Below, piece after piece: positions 25,989-34,613 of a DNA stretch of 64,000 bases. The stretch lies in the NCBI RefSeq assembly GCF_900112365.1, contig NZ_FOLQ01000019.1, positions 59,806 to 123,805 on the forward strand, in the 5' to 3' direction. The position numbers and the translations under genes were made by a program. The stretch's first letter is position 1. Every line of letters starts with the position of its first letter. The notes under the pieces are model-generated. The model saw nothing but the letters and a program-made list of their open reading frames with translations, ran no database searches and was not told the origin of the DNA. The stretch comes from Spirosoma endophyticum (GTDB lineage: Bacteria > Bacteroidota > Bacteroidia > Cytophagales > Spirosomataceae).

Positions 25989-26996
25989 CTAAGGCTGTCC
26001 ACCCCCACCAGCCGCTCCGTACACCTGCCCTGTGGCATAACTACCATCATTTGCAGCCAGTTGAACGTAAATAGACGCTAGTTCGGCGGGTTGACCAGGT
26101 CGACCCAGGGGCGTATTTCCACCAAAGGTTTTTAGTTTTTCCTGCGTGGCTCCTCCACTGGGTTGCAAGGGCGTCCAGATAGGCCCCGGTGCTACGCCGT
26201 TCACCCGTATGCCTTTGGGACCAAGCTGTTTTGCCAGCGACTTGACAAAATTCATCGTGGCTGCTTTGGTTTGGGCATAATCATATAAATTGGGTGAAGG
26301 GTCATAAGCCTGCTCCGATGTCGTACCAATGATAGACGATCCGGCTGGCATATGCGGTAGGGCGGCTTTAATAATCCAGAAAGGCGCATAAATGTTCGTC
26401 TTCATGGTCGCGTCGAAATCCTCTGAAGATACGTCAAGAATGGATTCACGGCTTTGCTGGCGGGCGGCATTGCTGACCAGAATATCCAAACCACCTAAGC
26501 CTTTCACGGCTTCATCGACCAGTCGTTTGCAAAAAGCTTCGTCACGGATATCGCCGGGAATGGCAATCGCTTTTCGCCCTTCTTTTTTGATTAGGTCGAT
26601 CACCTCTTTGGCATCGGGTTCCTCGGCCGGTAGGTAGTTAATGGCTACATCAGCTCCTTCACGGGCATAGGCAATCGCGGCTGCTCGGCCCATACCTGAA
26701 TCACCGCCGGTAATCAAGGCTTTACGGCCCTGTAACCGTCCCGATCCTTTGTAGCTGGTCTCGCCATGATCGGGCCGGGGGTCCATTTTACTGGCCAGAC
26801 CCGGCCAGGGTTGAGGCTGAGGTTTAAACGGAGGCTTGGGGTATTTTGTGGTCGGATCGACAAGCGCTGCCGGAGCAGCTCCCTCGGTAAGTTGAGGGTC
26901 CGAATCAGCAAACACTGGAGATGCCATTAGGGTAGCGGCAATACCACTACCAAGGCCGCCAATAACCTGGCGTCTGTTTAATTGATTTTCATTCAT
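25989..26996 (-). CDS. SDR-family oxidoreductase with Tat signal
   Basis: 335 residues. The N-terminus NRRQVIGGLGSG with a following hydrophobic core (IAATLMASPVFA) is a twin-arginine signal, so export in folded form is predicted. The SDR core starts about residue 85: KALITGGDSGMGRAAA (cofactor), a Ser in SSIIGTTSEQ, YDYAQTKAA (Tyr-X3-Lys) and VNGVAPGPIWTPLQP. It belongs to the YghA/general-stress-39 group, whose ethanol-active members are cytoplasmic. The linker between signal and enzyme is Pro-rich (KPPFKPQPQPWPG). Supplying NAD(P) in the periplasm is the puzzle. Confidence 0.85.
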   Translation of the reverse strand: MNENQLNRRQVIGGLGSGIAATLMASPVFADSDPQLTEGAAPAALVDPTTKYPKPPFKPQPQPWPGLASKMDPRPDHGETSYKGSGRLQGRKALITGGDSGMGRAAAIAYAREGADVAINYLPAEEPDAKEVIDLIKKEGRKAIAIPGDIRDEAFCKRLVDEAVKGLGGLDILVSNAARQQSRESILDVSSEDFDATMKTNIYAPFWIIKAALPHMPAGSSIIGTTSEQAYDPSPNLYDYAQTKAATMNFVKSLAKQLGPKGIRVNGVAPGPIWTPLQPSGGATQEKLKTFGGNTPLGRPGQPAELASIYVQLAANDGSYATGQVYGAAGGGGQP

Positions 26997-27187
26997 AATG
27001 GTTGTATGCTGACGTTGAGTACGTGTTTGTTTGTACTATACTATATCCATAGGATACCCCCTTTAACGAATGGTATAGTGTTAAGGTTAGATTTTCTTTA
27101 GATTTAATGAGGAATGATTAGGTAGTAAGAATAATCCGCAGGCACAACGTTGAAAACACTGGCTGAGCCTGTTATTGGCCGATCTCC

Positions 27188-30100
27188 TCACATGTTTCGC
27201 CGGTACTGCCCGCCCACTTCGTAGAGTGCGTTGGACAGCTGGCCAAGTGAACACACTTTGGTTGCTTCCATCAAACTCTCGAAAATATTGCCATTGGCCA
27301 GGGCTGTAGCTTGCAGGTTTGCCAGGGCCATAGCGGCTTCATCGTGGTGAGCTGCCTGAAATGCCTGACAGGATTCAACCGCGTAGCGTTTTTCTTCGTC
27401 GGTTGAGCGGATGACTTCGGTGGGAACGATGGTTGGCGAACCAGCCGGATCGAGGAAGGTATTGACGCCAACAATCGGCAAAGCACCGTTGTGTTTCATC
27501 GTTTCGTAATACATCGATTCTTCCTGGATTTTGCTACGTTGGTACATGCGTTCCATTGCACCCAGAACACCACCGCGCTCGTTGATGGCCAGAAATTCCT
27601 GATACACCGCTTCTTCTACCAGATCGGTTAACTCTTCCACAACGAAAGCACCCTGCAACGGATTCTCGTTTTTCGTCAACCCAAACTCCCGGTTGATAAT
27701 AAGCTGGATGGCCATCGCCCGCCGGACAGATTCTTCGGTTGGCGTCGTAATGGCTTCGTCGTAGGCGTTGGTGTGTAGCGAGTTGCAGTTGTCATAGACA
27801 GCCAGCAAGGCTTGCAACGTAGTACGAATGTCGTTGAACCCGATTTCCTGGGCGTGGAGACTTCGACCGGACGTTTGAATGTGGTATTTGAGTTTCTGGG
27901 ATCGGTCGTTGGCATTGTATTTATTTCGCATCGCCTTCGCCCAGATACGTCGGGCCACCCGACCCAGAACGGTGTATTCCGGGTCCATCCCGTTCGAGAA
28001 AAAGAACGAGAGGTTAGGGGCAAAGTCATCTACGTGCATACCCCGGCTGAGGTAATATTCCACGAATGTAAACCCATTGGACAGCGTAAAAGCCAGTTGC
28101 GAAATCGGATTGGCACCAGCTTCGGCGATGTGATAGCCTGAAATCGACACCGAGTAAAAATTCTGCACCCGGTTGTCGGTGAAATACTGCTGAATATCAC
28201 CCATCATTTTGAGGGCAAACTCCGTCGAGAAAATGCAGGTATTCTGGGCCTGATCTTCTTTCAAAATATCCGCCTGCACCGTTCCACGCACCTTACGCAA
28301 CGTATCGGCTTTAATTTGCTCGTAAATTTCTGGCGGCAACACTTTATCGCCCGTTGTCCCAAGCAGCAGCAAACCAAGTCCATCGTTGCCATCGGGGAGG
28401 GGGCCTTGGTAGCGCAGAGCAGAGGGCACGGGGCTCGGAGGAAGGGAAAAAAGCGTGTCAGCAGCTCCCTGCTCCTCGCTCCCTGCCCCACGTCCACGTA
28501 ACCATTTTTCACACTGCTGATCGATGGCTGCGTTCAGGAAAAAGCCAAGGAGCATGGGCGCGGGGCCGTTAATGGTCATGGACACCGACGTCGCGGGGTC
28601 GCAGAGGTCGAAGCCGGAGTAGAGTTTCTTGGCATCATCGAGGGTGCAGATGCTTACCCCCGAATTGCCAACTTTCCCGAAAATATCGGGACGTAGTGCT
28701 GGGTCTTCACCATAGAGCGTAACCGAGTCAAAGGCGGTTGACAGACGCTTGGCTGGTAAGCCTTTTGATACGTAGTGAAATCGGCGATTGGTACGTTCAG
28801 GCCCGCCTTCGCCCGCAAACATGCGCGTTGGATCTTCGCCCTCGCGTTTTAGAGGAAATACACCAGCCGTATACGGAAATTCACCCGGTACGTTCTCCGT
28901 CAGGAGCCAGCGCAGAATATCGCCCCAATCATGGTACTTCGGTAAACTGACTTTCGGGATTCTCAGATGGGAAAGAGTTTCAGCATACAGCGGCTGCCGG
29001 ATGACTTTATCCCGAACGTTAAATTCGTAAAATTCCGCTACGTAGCGTTTCTGCATCTCAGGCCACTGTTGCAGCAAGGTTCGGCAAATTGGGTGGAGCC
29101 GAGCGTCGAAATTAGCGTAAAGGGTTTTTAACTCTTCTTGCAGTGGGTTACCCCCCTCCCTTTGGTTTAAGGGGAGGGGTTGGGGGTGGGGGTGGGGTAG
29201 CAACTTCAACGTTCCATTCAACTGGTACAATTGCCGCGCCAGCGTGGTTTGCTCATGAACGAACGCATCATAACGTCGGCTTTCTTCCACAATTTCGGCC
29301 AGATACCGCACTCGGTCGGGAGGTATAATGGCATGGGGCATGGAGTTTGGTGCAGGGGCGTTCACCATGCTTTCTTCCCTGCTCCCTGCCCCAAGCTCCA
29401 CATTCATCAACCTCATCAGTCGCTCATACAACGCGTTCATGCCCGGATCGTTGAACTGGGCGGCAACGGTTCCCAAAATGGGTAATTCATCATCCGCTAC
29501 ATCCCAAAGATTGTGATTGCGTCGGTACTGTTTCCTGACATCGCGCAGGGCGTCTAACGAGCCTCGTTTATCGAATTTGTTGATGGCAATGACATCGGCA
29601 AAATCGAGCATGTCGATTTTTTCTAACTGCGTGGCTGCGCCATATTCGGCGGTCATCACATAGAGCGTTTTATCGGCATGTTCGGTAATTTCCGTATCCG
29701 ACTGACCAATGCCCGACGTTTCGACGATAATCAGATCGAACTGAGCGGCTTTACAAATATTGATCGCATCCTGAACATGGCGACTCAGGGCCAGATTCGA
29801 CTGCCGTGTTGCCAGCGACCGCATGTATACACGAGGAGAATTGATCGCGTTCATGCGAATGCGATCCCCCAGCAACGCTCCACCTGTTTTACGCTTCGAC
29901 GGGTCTACCGAAATGATTGCCAGTGTTTTATCTGAGTACGTTCGTAGGAAACGTAGTACCAACTCATCCACCAGCGACGATTTGCCCGCGCCCCCAGTGC
30001 CGGTAATGCCGAGGACGGGCGCCTGATGCAGGGTGGCAGGAGCGTGGTATTGATCTGGGTGATTTTCGGCCGTAGTGATGAGTCGGGCGATTACATCGAC

Positions 30101-30625
30101 ATCTTCCGGGGACATATTTCCCCCCTCCCCTGAAAACAGGGGCGGTCCGCCGATGCGGGGGGCTGGGGCGAAATCGCATTGCCGTAGCAAATCGTCAATC
30201 ATACCCTGCAAGCCCATCGAACGGCCATCGTCGGGCGAATAAATCCGTGCGATGCCATAGGCGTGAAGTTGATCGATTTCGGAGGGGAGAATCGTGCCGC
30301 CACCGCCCCCAAAGATTTTGATATGGCCCGCCCCACGCTTCTGAAGCAGGTCATACATGTATTTGAAAAACTCCAGATGCCCACCCTGATAGCTCGTTAC
30401 GGCAATGCCCTGGACATCTTCCTGAATGGCACAATCCACGATTTCGGCCACTGAGCGGTTGTGTCCCAGGTGAATCACTTCCGCACCCGACGCCTGCATC
30501 AGCCGACGCATCAGGTTGATAGCCGCATCGTGACCATCGAACAGAGAAGCCGCCGTAACAAGGCGAATCTTGTTCGTAAAAGCCTGGGTTTGGTGTCGGT
30601 CGGGTTTGGGTTGTTGCGTAATCAT
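27188..30625 (-). CDS. icmF: Fused acyl-CoA mutase IcmF (isobutyryl/methylmalonyl type)
   Basis: 1145 residues from ATG 30625; the frame is open to 30700 but family members start near this Met. Order of domains: a B12-binding domain (about residues 10-150, with SLFDGHDAAINLM supplying the cobalt His), a MeaB-type GTPase chaperone (Walker A GITGTGGAGKSS; VDPSKRKTGGALLGDRIRM), a linker, then the mutase TIM barrel (YTAGVFPLKREGEDPTRMFA). IcmF interconverts isobutyryl-CoA and butyryl-CoA using adenosylcobalamin, with the G-protein repairing the enzyme. Four short repeat-derived segments interrupt it in frame (about residues 152-169, 410-432, 476-494 and 710-744). All fall in linkers or loops. It is divergent from the TraB gene. 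Confidence 0.92.
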   Translation of the reverse strand: MITQQPKPDRHQTQAFTNKIRLVTAASLFDGHDAAINLMRRLMQASGAEVIHLGHNRSVAEIVDCAIQEDVQGIAVTSYQGGHLEFFKYMYDLLQKRGAGHIKIFGGGGGTILPSEIDQLHAYGIARIYSPDDGRSMGLQGMIDDLLRQCDFAPAPRIGGPPLFSGEGGNMSPEDVDVIARLITTAENHPDQYHAPATLHQAPVLGITGTGGAGKSSLVDELVLRFLRTYSDKTLAIISVDPSKRKTGGALLGDRIRMNAINSPRVYMRSLATRQSNLALSRHVQDAINICKAAQFDLIIVETSGIGQSDTEITEHADKTLYVMTAEYGAATQLEKIDMLDFADVIAINKFDKRGSLDALRDVRKQYRRNHNLWDVADDELPILGTVAAQFNDPGMNALYERLMRLMNVELGAGSREESMVNAPAPNSMPHAIIPPDRVRYLAEIVEESRRYDAFVHEQTTLARQLYQLNGTLKLLPHPHPQPLPLNQREGGNPLQEELKTLYANFDARLHPICRTLLQQWPEMQKRYVAEFYEFNVRDKVIRQPLYAETLSHLRIPKVSLPKYHDWGDILRWLLTENVPGEFPYTAGVFPLKREGEDPTRMFAGEGGPERTNRRFHYVSKGLPAKRLSTAFDSVTLYGEDPALRPDIFGKVGNSGVSICTLDDAKKLYSGFDLCDPATSVSMTINGPAPMLLGFFLNAAIDQQCEKWLRGRGAGSEEQGAADTLFSLPPSPVPSALRYQGPLPDGNDGLGLLLLGTTGDKVLPPEIYEQIKADTLRKVRGTVQADILKEDQAQNTCIFSTEFALKMMGDIQQYFTDNRVQNFYSVSISGYHIAEAGANPISQLAFTLSNGFTFVEYYLSRGMHVDDFAPNLSFFFSNGMDPEYTVLGRVARRIWAKAMRNKYNANDRSQKLKYHIQTSGRSLHAQEIGFNDIRTTLQALLAVYDNCNSLHTNAYDEAITTPTEESVRRAMAIQLIINREFGLTKNENPLQGAFVVEELTDLVEEAVYQEFLAINERGGVLGAMERMYQRSKIQEESMYYETMKHNGALPIVGVNTFLDPAGSPTIVPTEVIRSTDEEKRYAVESCQAFQAAHHDEAAMALANLQATALANGNIFESLMEATKVCSLGQLSNALYEVGGQYRRNM
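28395..28495. repeat. Repeat-derived insert D in icmF
   Basis: On the plus strand the segment runs from the GGTAGCGCAGAGCAGAGGGC words through CTCCCTGCTCCTCGCTCCC to CCCACG. It encodes a low-complexity RGRGAGSEEQG...SLPPSPVPS loop between mutase motifs (DQQCEKW and LPDGNDGLG). The CCCTGCTCC words recur in insert B and, as GGGGCAAGGAGC, at 3923. Confidence 0.75.
29146..29200. repeat. Repeat-derived insert C in icmF
   Basis: On the plus strand CCCCCCTCCC-TTTGGTTTAA-GGGGAGGGG is a near palindrome, followed by TTGGGGGTGGGGGTGGGG. In frame on the minus strand it encodes PHPHPQPLPLNQREGG within the GTPase-mutase linker. Confidence 0.8.
29331..29397. repeat. Repeat-derived insert B in icmF
   Basis: GGCATGGGGCATGGAGTTT and, inverted, CTTCCCTGCTCCCTGCCCC bracket a short spacer. 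It encodes ELGAGSREESM and NAPAPNSMPHA. It is the same word family as 3923-3981 before the DUF4105 gene. Confidence 0.78.
30121..30171. repeat. Repeat-derived insert A in icmF
   Basis: CCCCTCCCCTGAAAACAGGG followed by GCGGTCCGCCGATGCGG and GGGGCTGGGG. The CAGGGGCGGTCCG core is shared with the intergenic hairpin at 46867-46933. In frame it encodes APAPRIGGPPLFSGEGG between the B12 and GTPase domains. Confidence 0.8.
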
Positions 30626-30707
30626 GGGTTCAATACGTTTGTCAGGCAGGGTCGGTAAAATCAACGTTACGAAGCAAAACCGAATGTGACTTTGGGACAC
30701 AAAGTTG

Positions 30708-30715
30708 TAGCTTTG
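30708..30715 (+). promoter_or_regulatory. Possible -7 promoter element of the TraB/GumN gene
   Basis: TAGCTTTG fits TAnnTTTG, 65 bases before the ATG at 30781, in the divergent spacer with icmF. A TTTG lies upstream at 30691 but is closer than the usual spacing. Confidence 0.4.
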
Positions 30716-30780
30716 TTGATCGTTCTGCTTAGTTTTAAACCCGGCGAAGAGTAAATTATACTACCCAACTAAGGACAATT

Positions 30781-31659
30781 ATGAAGAAAAAGAAGGTCAT
30801 CCAATACGTACTGACTGGCTTGCTGGCAGCGGGTGCGCTGGTCACCACGCAGGCGCAGGATAAAGCGTTGCTATACGAAGTAACGGGTCCGGCTTTGGCG
30901 AAACCGTCGTACCTCTACGGTACGTTCCACCTCGTTTGCCCAACGGATTTGATCATCACCGATGCTATGAAAAAAGCCGTGGGTGAAAGCCAGCAAGTGT
31001 ATCTTGAACTTGATATGGACGACCCCACAATGATGGCCGACATGCAGAAAGCTATGATGATGCCAGCCGGTAAGAATGTGAAGGAACTACTTAAGCCTGA
31101 GGATTATACGATACTGGATAAGTACCTGAATGAGAAAATGCACATTGGATTGGCGCAGATGGGAATGCTCAAACCCATTGCCCTGCTTTCGATGATGTAT
31201 ATGACGATCCTGCCGTGCCAGCCTGTGTCGTATGATCTGAAATTTTCGGAGATGGCAGCCAGTGAAAAAAAGGAAGTACTGGGCCTGGAAAACTTATCGA
31301 CGCAACTGAATGCGATGGATAAAATCCCCATGCAGGATCAACTGAAAGGATTGGTCGATATAGCCAAAAAGCCTGAAGCTGCAAAAAAGGAGTTTTCAGA
31401 TTTCATTGCCCTGTATAAAACCCACGACATTAATAAACTGATGAGTGCAATGGAAGCCAGCGAGTTCAGTGGGGGCGACTTTTCGCAGTACGAGGAAAGT
31501 CTGCTGACCGAACGTAACACCAGCTGGATTCCGGTGATCGAGAAAGCCGCCAAAGAAAAGCCGACCTTTTTTGCCTTCGGTGCCGGGCACCTGGGTAACG
31601 AAAAAGGTGTCATCAATATGCTGCGCAAAAAAGGCTATACCGTTAAGGCCGTAGAATAG
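30781..31659 (+). CDS. TraB/GumN family exported protein
   Basis: 292 residues with a signal peptide (residues 1-25, ending TTQAQ). The TraB/GumN (Tiki-like) markers are SYLYGTFHLVC near the N-terminus with the GTxH motif, and PTFFAFGAGHLGNEKGVINM near the C-terminus with the second His and Glu. Eukaryotic Tiki relatives are metalloproteases, so a periplasmic metal-dependent protease is plausible but unproven for this bacterial form. It is divergent from icmF. The 133 bases after it hold nothing recognised. Confidence 0.87.
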   Translation: MKKKKVIQYVLTGLLAAGALVTTQAQDKALLYEVTGPALAKPSYLYGTFHLVCPTDLIITDAMKKAVGESQQVYLELDMDDPTMMADMQKAMMMPAGKNVKELLKPEDYTILDKYLNEKMHIGLAQMGMLKPIALLSMMYMTILPCQPVSYDLKFSEMAASEKKEVLGLENLSTQLNAMDKIPMQDQLKGLVDIAKKPEAAKKEFSDFIALYKTHDINKLMSAMEASEFSGGDFSQYEESLLTERNTSWIPVIEKAAKEKPTFFAFGAGHLGNEKGVINMLRKKGYTVKAVE

Positions 31660-31792
31660 GTGGAAGGGGCTATGTTTCAGTTAGTTTAGCCGGCCGATAA
31701 TAGTTAGACAGGGAGTAAGATATGCTTTGGTGATAGTATGAGCAGGGGTTCAGATTTTTCCTGACTCATCGAAACATATTATCCCTAAAACC

Positions 31793-34549
31793 ATGTCCTT
31801 CTCCCTGTATACTTATTTGTCGCTGGGTAGCGCCTTGCTGGGTACGCTTGCTACGCTGACCGGCACGGTTCATCACTATGGGACGCTCATAAACCCATCA
31901 ACAGCCGAAGCTTCGATAGACACCACCAACCGACCTGCCGAAAATCGGTTTACGAAAACAGTGCTGTCGAATGATCTCAACGAGCCGATGGAACTGGCCG
32001 TTGCGCCCGATGGCCGCGTATTTTTTGTGGAACGGCATGGCAAGTTTTATATGTACGATCCGGTGCAGAAGAAGACCCGACTGTTGCACGATTTTCCGGT
32101 GAAAGCCGTCGAAAAATACCTGAACGGGCTGTTGGGAATGACCATCGACCCGAATTTCAATCAGAACCATTACCTCTACTTCTTCTACACGATTCAGGAC
32201 AAAGAACAGACTAGACAACGTATTGCCCGCTTTGTTATCACGAACGACAATACGCTGGATTTAGCCAGTGAAAAGTCCATTATCGAATTTCCGATCGATC
32301 TGGAAGTGAGTGCACATACGGGCGGTTCGATGGCCTGGGACACACACGGCAATCTCTTTATTTCGACCGGTGATAACACGGTTCCATTTGAGTCGAGCGG
32401 GTTTGCACCCATCGACCAGCGCGAAGGTCGGCTTACGTTCGATGCCGAACGCTCGGCAGGCAACCCGAATGATTTGCGGGGTAAAATACTACGTATTCAT
32501 GTTGAGGCCGATGGTTCCTACACCATTCCGGAGGGTAACCTTTTTCCAAAAGGCACCGAAAGGACTCGCCCGGAAATTTACGTAATGGGATGCCGCAATC
32601 CCTACCGCATTTCGGTCGACCCCGCTACGTCGATTGTGTATTGGGGTGAAATTGGGCCCGATTCGGGTACCGATGGACCGCAGGGGCCGCGCGGTTACGA
32701 TGAATTCAATCAGGCAAAAAAAGCCGGAAATTATGGCTGGCCTTTCTTCGTAGGGGACAGCAAACCGTATCATCAGTACGATTTTGCCTCAAAAGTCGTC
32801 GGTACGTTGTTTGACCCGAATGCGCCAATCAACAACTCACCGAACAACACGGGGGCGAAACAACTGCCGCCGACGAACAAACCAATGGTCTGGTATCCGT
32901 ACAATAAATCCGACGAATTTCCTGAACTGGGCGTTGGTGGCCGTTGTGCGATGGGTGGACCGGTCTATCATTACAACGCATCGCTTCAGTCGAAAACCAA
33001 AATTCCGGCTTACTACGACAAGGCGCTGTTTATGTACGACTGGATGCGGAACTGGGTCTTTGCGGTACGATTAGACGACCAGCAGAATTATCAGTATATG
33101 GAGCGGTTTATGCCCACGACGGGCGATTTTCGTCGTCCGGTGGATATGGAAATTGGGCCGGATGGGTCTTTTTACATGCTCGAATATGGTTCGGTCTATG
33201 GCATCGACAACGATGACGCCCGTTTGGTACGTATCGATTTCAATCCCGGCAACCGGGCACCGGTGGCGCAGATCACGGCAAAAGATACCATTGGTCTGGC
33301 TCCACTGACAGTGGCGTTTGGCAACACGAGTTACGATTATGACAAGTCGGATCAGCTAAAATACCAGTGGCGATTTGAGGGGAATCAGGTTGCATCAACC
33401 GAGGCCAGGCCAACCCATACGTTCCGTAAAAATGGGATTTACAAAGCCACACTGACCGTAACGGACCCGGCGGGTCAGGCGACTACCGATACGCTGACGA
33501 TTAAGGTGGGGAACACGACGCCTTCGGTAGCCATCGCTACAACGGACAATAGTACGTTCTTCTTCCCGAGTGAGACGCCTTTACGATACTCGGTGGCCGT
33601 GAGCGATAAGGAGGATAAAGTGATAGATAAAAACAAGGTCAAAGTAGCGCTGACCTTCATCCCGAAAGTAGCCGGAAACGATTCGCAGATTGGCCACCAG
33701 CAGATTTCGGCGTCATACAATTTAGGAAAATCGCTGATTGCAGGCAGCGATTGCAAAGCCTGTCACCAGGTTGCGGCCAAATCCGTTGGGCCGTCATTCA
33801 CTGAAATCGCCAAAAAATACCAGAGTGACAAAACCGCAACGGCCAAGCTGGCAAACAAGATCATCATTGGGGGCGGGGGTGTCTGGGGTGAACATGCCAT
33901 GAGTGCACATCCGCAGCTCTCGCGGGAGGAAACGACAGAAATGGTGAAATATATTTTCTCGTTAGGCATGCAACCCGCCGACAATCATCTGCCGCAACAG
34001 GGAAGTCTGGTGCTGAAAGATCACGTGGGTAGCGAGGAGCAAAGCCGGTATATTCTGACCGCTACGTATACCGACAAAGGGAGCGTTGGCGGAACACAAC
34101 CCAAACTGGCGTTAATGAAAAGCGATGCTTTAGTGCTTCGGACAACCAAAGTGCTGGCGGGCGATGCCGATGAAATCCACGAGATGGCGAAGCAGGGGAG
34201 ACGGTTAGGTAATATCAATAATCAATCCTACTTTGTACTGAAGGCGATTGACCTGAAAAGCATCGACCAGTTAACGTATCATTACGCTTCGCTGGATCAA
34301 ACCGCCACCATCGAAGTGCATACCGACTCACCAACGGGACCCGTGATCAGTACGGCGAACACAACTGCCACGGGTGACCGACGCAAATTTGCCGATGTCA
34401 CTACATCGATTCAGAACCCGGGCGGCAAACACGATCTGTATTTCGTATTCGTCAAACCCGACGGTAAGAATCTGCTTTCTCTGGAATGGGTAGCGTTCCA
34501 ACGAAAGGATGCTGCCAATACGATGAATGCGAAGGCTGATGGGAAATAG
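31793..34549 (+). CDS. Secreted sugar dehydrogenase-PKD-cytochrome c-CBM fusion
   Basis: 918 residues with an N-terminal hydrophobic export segment. Domains in order: a six-bladed PQQ-type glucose/sorbosone dehydrogenase propeller (about 50-485, with NEPMELAVAPDGRVFFVERH, SAHTGGSMAWDTHGNLF and GCRNPYRISVDP). Next is a PKD domain (about 495-575). A class I cytochrome c domain follows, with heme motif CKACH (near residue 653) and a candidate Met ligand in EHAMSAHP. Last is a C-terminal carbohydrate-binding-type beta domain ending LLSLEWVAF. Electrons from sugar oxidation could pass directly from the propeller cofactor to the tethered heme. Such fusions are common in Cytophagales; the substrate is unknown. 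Confidence 0.87.
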   Translation: MSFSLYTYLSLGSALLGTLATLTGTVHHYGTLINPSTAEASIDTTNRPAENRFTKTVLSNDLNEPMELAVAPDGRVFFVERHGKFYMYDPVQKKTRLLHDFPVKAVEKYLNGLLGMTIDPNFNQNHYLYFFYTIQDKEQTRQRIARFVITNDNTLDLASEKSIIEFPIDLEVSAHTGGSMAWDTHGNLFISTGDNTVPFESSGFAPIDQREGRLTFDAERSAGNPNDLRGKILRIHVEADGSYTIPEGNLFPKGTERTRPEIYVMGCRNPYRISVDPATSIVYWGEIGPDSGTDGPQGPRGYDEFNQAKKAGNYGWPFFVGDSKPYHQYDFASKVVGTLFDPNAPINNSPNNTGAKQLPPTNKPMVWYPYNKSDEFPELGVGGRCAMGGPVYHYNASLQSKTKIPAYYDKALFMYDWMRNWVFAVRLDDQQNYQYMERFMPTTGDFRRPVDMEIGPDGSFYMLEYGSVYGIDNDDARLVRIDFNPGNRAPVAQITAKDTIGLAPLTVAFGNTSYDYDKSDQLKYQWRFEGNQVASTEARPTHTFRKNGIYKATLTVTDPAGQATTDTLTIKVGNTTPSVAIATTDNSTFFFPSETPLRYSVAVSDKEDKVIDKNKVKVALTFIPKVAGNDSQIGHQQISASYNLGKSLIAGSDCKACHQVAAKSVGPSFTEIAKKYQSDKTATAKLANKIIIGGGGVWGEHAMSAHPQLSREETTEMVKYIFSLGMQPADNHLPQQGSLVLKDHVGSEEQSRYILTATYTDKGSVGGTQPKLALMKSDALVLRTTKVLAGDADEIHEMAKQGRRLGNINNQSYFVLKAIDLKSIDQLTYHYASLDQTATIEVHTDSPTGPVISTANTTATGDRRKFADVTTSIQNPGGKHDLYFVFVKPDGKNLLSLEWVAFQRKDAANTMNAKADGK

Positions 34550-34562
34550 CTGAAGTGCTCCG

Positions 34563-34595
34563 TTGTTCGGCTTAGTCTCTGACTACGCCGAACAA
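34563..34595. terminator. Hairpin between convergent genes
   Basis: TTGTTCGGC (34563-34571) and GCCGAACAA (34587-34595) are perfect complements in the 64-base convergent spacer between the sugar dehydrogenase and alpha-galactosidase genes. It is probably a shared transcript end. Confidence 0.65.
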
Positions 34596-34613
34596 TGGGA
34601 CAAAACCGAACGT

